Of a stretch of DNA of 7,941 nt, positions 1 through 5,183 are shown in pieces. Under the pieces are notes generated by a model that was given only the letters and a program-made list of their open reading frames with translations, made no database searches and was not told where the DNA came from. Location: contig CAZKTU010000280.1 of assembly GCA_964555675.1 (NCBI GenBank), forward strand, positions 1 through 7,941, written 5' to 3'. Source of the DNA: CAIWXH01 sp964555675. Its GTDB lineage: Bacteria > Chloroflexota > Chloroflexia > Chloroflexales > Chloroflexaceae. The position numbers were made by a program, and so were the translations under genes. Numbering within the stretch: position 1 is the stretch's first letter; each line of letters opens with the position of its first letter.

Positions 1-1
1 C

Positions 2-958
2 TTCGCCATCCCTGGGCCCGAGCCCATGGAGGAGGAGGCGGTCGCGCGCCTGTTCCGGGGCAGCCACCCGGCCCGGATCAGCGTCATCCTGCCGGCCCTC
101 AACGAGTCGGTCCTGCTCCAGCGCACCGTCGAGCAGTTTCAGGCCACCATGCCCGCGGACTGCGAAGTGATCGTGGTCGACAACGGCTCGACCGACGGCA
201 GCGCCGACTTCCTGCTCAACCGGACGTGCGCTTGTGATGGGGTGAAGCTCATCCAGTCGGCCAAGCCGCTGGGCGTGTCGGGGGCGCGCAACCGTGGCCT
301 GGCCGAGGCCCGCGGCGAGGTGATTGTCTTTGCCGACGCCCATATTGATGTGCCCGAGCGCTGGTGGCAGCCGGTGGTGGCCATCCTGAACCGGCCCGAG
401 GTCGGCGTGGTCGGCCCCGGGATCGGGGTGATGGGCCAGCCCGAGCAGCAACCCGCCTACGCCCAGCGTATCGCCGAGCCCAGCCTGCGCGTCGAGTGGA
501 TGGGCAAACTGCAGAGCGAGGCCTACCCCGTCCCGGCCCTGGGCGGCGGCTTTATGGCCATGCGCCGCGAGACCCTTGAGCGGGCCGGGGAGTTCGACGC
601 AGGCATGCCGCAGTGGGGCTCGGAGGACCTCGAGCTGTGCGTGCGCTACTGGCTGCTGGGCTACGAGGTCTGGGTGACGCCGGAAGTGAACATCATGCAC
701 TACTTCCGCAAAGAGAACCCGCTCAAGCTGAAGGCCGGGATCGTCACCCACAACGTGCTGCGGGTCGCGCTGCTGCACTTCAACCAGGCCCGCATCAACC
801 GGGTCGTAGAGGCGCTCAAGCCTCGGCCCGACTTCAGCCCCGCCTTCGCCCACGCCGTCGACAGCGATGTCTGGCAGCAGCGGGCCGCGTTTGCCGCGCG
901 CCGCGTGCGCGACGACGACTGGTACTTCGAGCGCTTCAAAGATAGCTGCATGGTCTGA
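2..958 (+). CDS. GT27/GT2-like glycosyltransferase (polypeptide GalNAc-transferase-type catalytic domain), 5' end possibly outside window
   Basis: Predicted cytoplasmic sugar-nucleotide-dependent glycosyltransferase with a GT-A fold. Numbering from the ATG at 26 (310 residues): SVILPALNE at 19-27 is the first strand of the fold; VVDNGSTDGS at 50-59 is the nucleotide-binding loop; GARNRGL at 86-92 follows. DAH at 104-106 stands where polypeptide GalNAc-transferases have their metal-binding DxH. GGGF at 173-176, QWGSEDLEL at 196-204 and HYFRKENP at 225-232 match the GG, WGGEDLE and HVFRK regions of that family, so the expected metal ligands D104, H106 and H225 are all present. There is no C-terminal ricin-type lectin domain and no signal peptide. 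The frame stays open to the window edge and no Shine-Dalgarno precedes the ATG at 26, so the true start may lie upstream. The gene ends 13 nt before the next glycosyltransferase. The acceptor (protein, lipid or glycan) cannot be read from sequence; other GT2 enzymes with a galactosyltransferase C-terminal region are the main alternative. Confidence 0.85.
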   Translation, partial: FAIPGPEPMEEEAVARLFRGSHPARISVILPALNESVLLQRTVEQFQATMPADCEVIVVDNGSTDGSADFLLNRTCACDGVKLIQSAKPLGVSGARNRGLAEARGEVIVFADAHIDVPERWWQPVVAILNRPEVGVVGPGIGVMGQPEQQPAYAQRIAEPSLRVEWMGKLQSEAYPVPALGGGFMAMRRETLERAGEFDAGMPQWGSEDLELCVRYWLLGYEVWVTPEVNIMHYFRKENPLKLKAGIVTHNVLRVALLHFNQARINRVVEALKPRPDFSPAFAHAVDSDVWQQRAAFAARRVRDDDWYFERFKDSCMV

Positions 959-963
959 AGGAG
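958..963 (+). promoter_or_regulatory. Shine-Dalgarno site fixing the start of the second glycosyltransferase
   Basis: AAGGAG begins on the last base of the preceding stop codon. It is 8 nt from the ATG at 972 but only 2 nt from the ATG at 966, so 972 is the better start. The longer frame opening at 867 would overlap the upstream gene by about 90 nt. Confidence 0.6.
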
Positions 964-971
964 CGATGCCG

Positions 972-1772
972 ATGGATGCCCTCCCCCCTGTCAGCTGTAT
1001 CTGCCTGACCTACGGGCGTCCGCACCTGCTGAACGAGGCGATCGCCTCGTTCCTCCAGCAGGACTACGCGGGCGAGAAAGAGCTGATCGTCCTGAACGAT
1101 TATGAGCCGCAAACGCTCAGCTTCGCGCACCCCGAGGTGCGGGTGATCAACCTGCCGAAGCGCGTGCGCACCGTCGGCGAGAAGATGAATATGGCCGTCG
1201 CCCTCGCCGCGCACGACCTGCTCTTCGTCTGGGACGACGACGATATCTACCTGCCCCACCGGCTCTCCTTCTCGGTCCAGCAGTTCAATCCCGCGAAGGG
1301 CTTCTTCAAGCCTCGCCGGGCCTGGCTCTGGAACAGCGGCGTGCTGAGCGGCCCGAGCGAGAACCTATTTCATGTGGCGAGTTGCTGGTCGCGCCGGCTG
1401 TTCGACGCGGTGCGCGGCTATCCGCCCGAGGGCTCGGGCTACGACCTGGTGTTCGAGGCGCGACTGTCTAAGGCCTTCCCGGGCGCGATCAAAGTCGCCG
1501 ACATCAAGCCGGAAGAGATCGCCTACATCTACCGCTGGGGCGGCATCGGCTCTTACCACATGAGCACCTTTGGCGACTACCGGCCCAACGCGAACATCGG
1601 CCAGCAGGAAGTCGAGGCCTATGTGCGCAAGCGCGCCGACCAGGGCCAGATTCCCCATGGGCTGATCGAGCTCCAGCCGGCCTGGAAGAGCGACTACAGC
1701 GCACTCGTCGCCGCTAGTTTGCAAACACTATCTCGTGATCAAGCCCCACACAAACAGGAGGTGACGATGTAG
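972..1772 (+). CDS. Family 2-type glycosyltransferase (GT-A fold)
   Basis: 266-residue predicted cytoplasmic glycosyltransferase. PVSCICLTYGRP at 6-17 is the opening GT-A strand, ELIVLND at 37-43 the nucleotide-binding strand, and WDDDDIYLPHR at 87-97 carries the DxD-type metal/donor motif. IYRWGGIGSYHMSTFG at 186-201 is a conserved C-terminal block of family-2-type enzymes. There is no membrane segment. It follows the upstream glycosyltransferase by 13 nt and is clearly in the same transcription unit. Donor and acceptor are unknown; with its neighbour it could build a two-sugar unit, which is inference. The last ~18 codons, from about 1713, are AT-richer than the rest and end in an AGGAGG-ATG-TAG arrangement, so the C-terminal tail may be a read-through extension into former intergenic DNA. 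The alternative start is the ATG at 966. Confidence 0.85.
   Translation: MDALPPVSCICLTYGRPHLLNEAIASFLQQDYAGEKELIVLNDYEPQTLSFAHPEVRVINLPKRVRTVGEKMNMAVALAAHDLLFVWDDDDIYLPHRLSFSVQQFNPAKGFFKPRRAWLWNSGVLSGPSENLFHVASCWSRRLFDAVRGYPPEGSGYDLVFEARLSKAFPGAIKVADIKPEEIAYIYRWGGIGSYHMSTFGDYRPNANIGQQEVEAYVRKRADQGQIPHGLIELQPAWKSDYSALVAASLQTLSRDQAPHKQEVTM
1756..1772 (+). promoter_or_regulatory. Strong Shine-Dalgarno followed by an AUG-UAG start-stop
   Basis: AGGAGG at 1756-1761 is followed after 5 nt by ATG (1767) and at once by TAG (1770-1772). The ATG-TAG is in frame with, and forms the end of, the second glycosyltransferase gene. A near-ideal ribosome binding site leading to a one-codon frame 44 nt before the next gene could be a relic start site or a ribosome-loading/stalling element. 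The layout is seen; any role is inferred. Confidence 0.35.
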
Positions 1773-1815
1773 GTTTCCCGGAGTGATGTTCTTTCGCAGC
1801 TAGATAAGGAACCCA

Positions 1816-2598
1816 ATGACGAATCCTAGACGCATCACGACGGTTCGGACGGAGGCAGTCGGCGATGGGCTAGCCGTCTATGACGCGCATAGCGGCGCGA
1901 GCTATGTCCTGAACGCCACGACGGCCCTGGTCTGGCAGCACTGCGACGGCCAGACAACCTCGGAGCAGCTGGCCGGGCTGCTGCGCCGGAAGTTTAACCT
2001 GAGCAACCAGCAGGCCGAGCGCCTGCTGGAGTTGGCGCTTGCGGAGTTGTCGGCGGCGCAATTGCTCGAGACGAGCGAGGCCGCTGCTGTGCCTGCCCCG
2101 GGGCGGCGCCAGTTCCTCAAGCAGGCGGCNNNNNNNNNNNNNNNNNNNNNNNNNNNNNNNNNNNNNNNNNNNNNNNNNNNNNNNNNNNNNNNNNNNNNNN
2201 NNNNNNNNNNNNNNNNNNNNNNNNNNNNNACCACCACGACCCTGCCGCCGACATTCCCCTTCACCGGTTTCTTCCAGCCGGTGGACAACTCGCCCACGGT
2301 GAATCGGGTCAACGCGGGCCGCTCCATCCCGATCAAGTTCAGCCTGGGCGGCAACAGGGGGCTGAACATTCTTGCCGCCGGCTACCCCGCCTCGCAGCAG
2401 ATCAACATCTCGAGCGGTACGCCCATCGACGACATCGAGCAGACCACCACCGCCAACCAGGGTCTGACCTACGACGCGGCGAGCGGCCAGTACACCTACG
2501 TCTGGAAGACGTTGAGTGCCTGGTCCGGCACCAGCCGCCGGTTCATCCTGCGTCTGACCGACGGCACGGATCACGTGGCGCTGTTCACATTCAGGTAA
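1816..2598 (+). CDS. PqqD-like domain / Tat motif / PxKF domain protein, interrupted by assembly gap
   Basis: Residues 8-86 form a PqqD-like (RiPP recognition element-type) winged-helix domain: DGLAVYDAHSGASYVLN, then ALVWQHCDGQTT, then a long helix ending in AELSAAQLLE. GRRQFLK at 96-102 fits the Tat signal core (S/T-RR-x-F-L-K); the hydrophobic stretch that should follow falls in the N run. After the gap the same frame gives TTTTLPPT, then a PxKF domain of about 110 residues (TGFFQPVDN, AGRSIPIKFSLGG, YTYVWKT, a final DGTDHVALFTFR). PxKF domains occur in secreted proteins. ATG 1816 has AAGGA at 1806-1810, 5 nt upstream. A PqqD domain before a Tat motif means either a very long cytoplasmic N-region or proteolytic separation. 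Because the gap is of unknown length, the two halves could be separate genes, though the shared frame, linker composition and close tatA favour one. Two Cys I remember as usual in PxKF domains are Ser here (INISS, GTSRR). Confidence 0.7.
   Translation: MTNPRRITTVRTEAVGDGLAVYDAHSGASYVLNATTALVWQHCDGQTTSEQLAGLLRRKFNLSNQQAERLLELALAELSAAQLLETSEAAAVPAPGRRQFLKQAXXXXXXXXXXXXXXXXXXXXXXXXXXXXXXXXXXTTTTLPPTFPFTGFFQPVDNSPTVNRVNAGRSIPIKFSLGGNRGLNILAAGYPASQQINISSGTPIDDIEQTTTANQGLTYDAASGQYTYVWKTLSAWSGTSRRFILRLTDGTDHVALFTFR
2130..2229. other. Assembly gap (100 N)
   Basis: Exactly 100 N, the usual placeholder for a scaffold join of unknown length. It sits just after a Tat motif and just before ACC/ACG-rich DNA coding for Thr, so a repetitive low-complexity linker probably broke the assembly. 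Frame continuity across it is not proven. Confidence 0.95.
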
Positions 2599-2610
2599 GC
2601 TCGCACGGAC

Positions 2611-2642
2611 ATCCCCTCGCTCACCACAGTGAGCGAGGGGAT
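2611..2642 (+). terminator. Perfect 14-bp hairpin between the PxKF gene and tatA
   Basis: Left arm ATCCCCTCGCTCAC (2611-2624), loop CACA (2625-2628), right arm GTGAGCGAGGGGAT (2629-2642), with no mismatches. It begins 13 nt after the upstream stop. The 3' flank (TCAGGGTTGTTGATT) is only mildly T-rich, so it could be a partial terminator, an mRNA-stabilising end, or an attenuator lowering tatA relative to the upstream genes. The next Shine-Dalgarno is 22 nt downstream. Confidence 0.7.
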
Positions 2643-2673
2643 TCAGGGTTGTTGATTCCCTATAGGAGGCACT

Positions 2674-2841
2674 ATGTTGGGTTTAGGCGTACCAGAACTG
2701 CTCGTCATCCTGGTGATCGTCATCGCAATCTTCGGCGCAAGCCGGCTCGCGGGCGTCGGGGGCGCCCTTGGCAGCAGCATCAGGGAGTTCAAGCAGGCCG
2801 CAAGCGACGAGACGCCCTCCAATGCGAACGACCAGAGCTGA
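2674..2841 (+). CDS. tatA: Twin-arginine translocase subunit TatA/TatE family
   Basis: 55-residue membrane protein that forms the pore-forming or membrane-weakening component of the Tat pathway for folded proteins. Translated directly: a short polar N-terminus, the transmembrane helix PELLVILVIVIAIF at 7-20, the FG hinge at 20-21, an amphipathic helix with LGSSIREFKQA at 32-42, and a short acidic/polar tail. The order TM, FG, amphipathic helix and the SIREFK end are typical of TatA. It is short for the family, and the hinge reads FGASRLAGVG instead of the common FGPKKLPELG, lacking the Pro and the Lys pair. AGGAGG at 2664-2669 with a 4-nt spacer is a strong ribosome binding site. It lies 75 nt after a gene with a Tat motif, so a dedicated export role is plausible. 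No tatC is in view. A 71-residue frame at 2649-2864 in another phase is its shadow. Confidence 0.88.
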   Translation: MLGLGVPELLVILVIVIAIFGASRLAGVGGALGSSIREFKQAASDETPSNANDQS

Positions 2842-2893
2842 GCTCTGTATCAGGCGCGAGATGAGGTCATCTCTGCCGACGTACTGGTGCAGG

Positions 2894-2929
2894 AGGCCCC
2901 ATCGCGGGAGGAGTGGTCGCGTGGGGCCT
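2894..2929. terminator. Hairpin between convergent genes
   Basis: AGGCCCCA (2894-2901), one unpaired base (2902), then CGCG (2903-2906) pairs with CGCGTGGGGCCT (2918-2929) across an 11-nt loop: a 12-bp stem with a single bulge. It lies between the tatA stop (2841) and the response-regulator stop (2975) and could end transcription from both sides. No clear T-tract follows on either strand, so termination is only likely. Confidence 0.45.
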
Positions 2930-2974
2930 GTTGCCTCCAGTTCTCCTTTGGAGCCGGTCACGGCAGATGACCCA

Positions 2975-3607
2975 CTAGCCCTCGCCGGTGATCAGGTGGC
3001 GCTTGAGCCCCACCGCCACCGCCTCGGCCCGGCTCTGCACGTCGAGCTTCTCGAAGATCCGGCTGAGGTAGGTCTTCACCGTGCCCTCAGAGATCATCAG
3101 CTCGCCGGCGATGCTCTTGTTGTTGCCGCCCCGCGCCAGCAGACGCAGCACCTCAAGCTCGCGCGGCGACAGGCTCTCGTCGCGCTCGCCGCCCTGCAGC
3201 CGCCCCAGCAGCCGCGCCGCGATGCCAGGCTGCAAGGCGGCGCCGCCCTCGGCCAGCGCTCGCACGCCGCGCACCAGCTCGTCGGGCGCCGCGTCTTTGA
3301 GCAGATAGCCCCTGGCGCCGGCCGCCATCGCTGGCGCCAGGTACTCGTCGGTATCGTACGTGGTCAGGATCAGAAAGCGAGCGCCGCTGCCCGCGTCGCG
3401 GGCCTTGCGCATCACCTCCACCCCGCTCAGCTGCGGCAGGTGCAGGTCGAGCAGCACCACGTCCGGCTGCTGATCAATGATCAGCCGTAGCGCCTCGACG
3501 CCGTCGGCCGCCGCCCCCACCACGCTGATCCCGGGCTCGTAGCTGAGGATGGCGCTGACCCCCTGGCGCACCACTGGATGATCGTCGACGACCAGCACTC
3601 GGATCAT
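2975..3607 (-). CDS. NarL/FixJ-type response regulator transcription factor
   Basis: 210-residue cytoplasmic DNA-binding regulator. The receiver domain spans 1-118: acidic pair D8 D9, phosphoacceptor D54 in VVLLDLHLP, T82/T83 in LILTTYDT, and K104 in YLLKDA. The LuxR-type helix-turn-helix spans about 145-203: LSPRELEVLRLLARG, then the recognition region ISEGTVKTYLSRIFEKL. All key residues are intact, so phosphorylation-dependent dimerisation and DNA binding are expected. Its ATG overlaps the stop of the kinase gene in ATGA, implying translational coupling and a matched pair. The likely target is the inverted repeat in the divergent region at 5045-5084, ahead of the efflux genes and of its own operon (inference). 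It resembles LiaR/VraR/DesR-type regulators in layout, but the signal cannot be assigned. Confidence 0.93.
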   Translation of the reverse strand: MIRVLVVDDHPVVRQGVSAILSYEPGISVVGAAADGVEALRLIIDQQPDVVLLDLHLPQLSGVEVMRKARDAGSGARFLILTTYDTDEYLAPAMAAGARGYLLKDAAPDELVRGVRALAEGGAALQPGIAARLLGRLQGGERDESLSPRELEVLRLLARGGNNKSIAGELMISEGTVKTYLSRIFEKLDVQSRAEAVAVGLKRHLITGEG

Positions 3608-4974
3608 GGCCTTGTCCCTTCCAGCGGTAGCTCCGCCAGAACCACCGCTCCATCACGGTTCTCCAGGGTCAGCAGCCCACCCAGGGCCGCCACTCGCTCG
3701 CCCATCCCCAGCAGGCCGAACCCGCCCCAGGGCCCCGGCGCAAAGCGCTGCTCGAGCTCGGCGGCGCGAAAGCCCTGCCCGTTATCGGACACCGTCAGCC
3801 GGACTGCCCCGGGCAGAAAGGCCAGGCTGAGCTGGGCCGCCGTGGCCCCGCTGTGCTTGAGCGCATTGGCCAAAGCCTCCTGGGCTACCCGCAGCAGGGT
3901 GCTCTCCACCGCCGGCTCCAGCGCGATCGCCGCGCCGGTGCAGCTGAAGCTCACCGGCAGCCCCTGCCAGCTGGTCAGCTCGGCGACGCGCTGTAGCGCA
4001 TCGGGCAAGTCGCCGCGGGTCAGGGCGTGGGCGCGCAGGTTCCAGACCGAGCGGCGGGCCTCGGCCAGGGCCTCGCGAGTCAGATTGCCGGCCAGCTCAA
4101 GGTGCTGCGATGCGCCGTCAGGCGCCACGCGCAGGGCGCGCTCGGCCGCGCCGATCTGCACGGCGATCCCCGAGAGGCCCTGGGCGAGGGTGTCGTGGAT
4201 CTCGCGGGCCAGGCGCGTGCGCTCCTCCAGCGTCGCCGCGGCGCGCTCCTGCTCCAGCAGTTGCTCGGTCTGCTCGGCCACCCGCAGCTCGAGCTGAGCG
4301 CTTAACTGCTGCAGGTGAGCGGCCTGGGCGCGGCTCTGGGCCAGGGCCCGCTGTAGCCCGCCGGCCAGCAGGGCGGTCAGCCAGGCCACGGCGATGAACA
4401 GCCCGGCCCAGAAGGTCGCGGCGAGCACGCCCTCATACTCGCTGAGCACCAGCCGGAGCGGGTCACGGTAGTTTATGCCCAGGGGGAGCAGGCCCTGACT
4501 CTCGAGCCAGGCGACCAGGATCACCAGGGTGATCGCGATCACGGCCAGGCTGATTGTCGCCACACGGTCGATCAGCAGACCGGCGGCGCAGATCGGCAGC
4601 ACCAGCAGGGCGGGGAAGAACGAGGTCACCCCGAAGCTCAGCCAGGTTACGCTGGTGGCAAAGGTCCAGCAACCGATCAGCAGCAGCGCTGAGATCGTGG
4701 GGCGACCCAGGCGCGCCAGGATGATCACCGCGCTCATCAGGCCGAGCAGGGTGACGCCCACAACTGGCCCGACCGGCAGGCTCGTGGGCGGTTCGCCGAC
4801 GCTTCTACCGTCGAGCGCGCGAATGCTGAACATGGTCAGCAGCGCGATCACGGGCGGGATGAGCAGGATTGGCCAGGCGCGCAGCACCAGATCGCCGCGG
4901 CGCCGCCGCTCTTCATCAGGCAGGCGCTCGCGCTGGTCTTGCTCGAGCGGCACGGTGGGCTGGTCACGCAGCAT
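3604..4974 (-). CDS. Membrane sensor histidine kinase, HisKA_3/NarX-DesK type
   Basis: 456-residue sensor kinase. The N-terminal ~30 residues are polar and Arg-rich (cytoplasmic). About six hydrophobic helices follow, at roughly 31-51, 68-88, 93-113, 117-135, 138-157 and 184-205, with only short external loops, so the stimulus is probably sensed in or at the membrane. A coiled-coil linker (206-255) leads to the dimerisation/phosphoacceptor motif LAREIHDTLAQGLSGI with H260. The HATPase domain shows an N box (QEALANALKHSGA, 365-377), G1 (DNGQGF, 398-403) and G2 (GGFGLLGMGERV, 417-428). The start is supported by GGGAGG a few nt upstream on the minus strand. It is translationally coupled to the response regulator. 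Its divergent placement beside a MacAB-like operon suggests it reports on the envelope or on the exported compound; the ligand is unknown. Confidence 0.93.
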   Translation of the reverse strand: MLRDQPTVPLEQDQRERLPDEERRRRGDLVLRAWPILLIPPVIALLTMFSIRALDGRSVGEPPTSLPVGPVVGVTLLGLMSAVIILARLGRPTISALLLIGCWTFATSVTWLSFGVTSFFPALLVLPICAAGLLIDRVATISLAVIAITLVILVAWLESQGLLPLGINYRDPLRLVLSEYEGVLAATFWAGLFIAVAWLTALLAGGLQRALAQSRAQAAHLQQLSAQLELRVAEQTEQLLEQERAAATLEERTRLAREIHDTLAQGLSGIAVQIGAAERALRVAPDGASQHLELAGNLTREALAEARRSVWNLRAHALTRGDLPDALQRVAELTSWQGLPVSFSCTGAAIALEPAVESTLLRVAQEALANALKHSGATAAQLSLAFLPGAVRLTVSDNGQGFRAAELEQRFAPGPWGGFGLLGMGERVAALGGLLTLENRDGAVVLAELPLEGTRP

Positions 4975-5044
4975 AGAACCTCCCTCTGGTCCTCATGATA
5001 GCAGCAGCGCGCGCCAATGCCTATCTGCCATTCAGAGCGGGGCG

Positions 5045-5084
5045 TGTCATCCATTTGGCCGACAGTGTCAACCCTTGGATGACA
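5045..5084. promoter_or_regulatory. Putative operator: inverted repeat TGTCATCCA-N22-TGGATGACA with a third half-site
   Basis: Perfect 9-bp arms at 5045-5053 and 5076-5084. A related half-site, TGTCAACCC, starts at 5066, exactly 21 bp (two helical turns) from the first arm in the same orientation. Its reverse strand contains TTGACA, a perfect -35 hexamer facing the kinase gene, but I see no good -10. The position between two divergent operons, one encoding a NarL-type regulator, makes this a natural binding region for that regulator. Confidence 0.5.
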
Positions 5085-5100
5085 TGGGCTCTGGCCGTTC

Positions 5101-5117
5101 ACCCGATGACGTCGGGT
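5101..5117. promoter_or_regulatory. 17-bp palindrome ACCCGATGACGTCGGGT
   Basis: Arms ACCCGA (5101-5106) and TCGGGT (5112-5117) surround TGACG; the inner GACGTC is itself palindromic. It lies 66 nt before the adaptor gene start. It shares GATGAC with the nearby inverted repeat, so it could be another regulator site or a separate operator. The rest of 4975-5183 shows no RNA gene and no clear -10 box. Confidence 0.35.
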
Positions 5118-5170
5118 CGACGGCCAGGTAGGCTTAGAAACAGCTGCCGCAGCCGTTGCGGCCTGCACGA

Positions 5171-5175
5171 AAGGA
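5171..5175 (+). promoter_or_regulatory. Shine-Dalgarno fixing the start of the adaptor gene
   Basis: AAGGA with an 8-nt spacer to ATG 5184. The frame is open back to an ATG at 4995, but that would place 63 non-hydrophobic residues before the membrane anchor and run through the operator region, so 5184 is chosen. Confidence 0.65.
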
Positions 5176-5183
5176 CTGCTCTC

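Noticed and set aside
867..971. Extended N-terminus for the second glycosyltransferase
   Set aside because: It overlaps the upstream gene in another phase and lacks the AAGGAG spacing found for ATG 972.
2649..2864. 71-codon + strand frame overlapping tatA
   Set aside because: Its product is Arg-rich with no domain, while the other phase gives a clear TatA with its own ribosome binding site.
2768..3490. 240-codon + strand frame opposite the response regulator
   Set aside because: His/Arg/Pro/Leu-rich antisense shadow of an intact NarL-type regulator.
4995..5183. 63-residue N-terminal extension of the adaptor
   Set aside because: It runs through the palindromic regulatory region, and ATG 5184 has a good ribosome binding site directly before a typical anchor.
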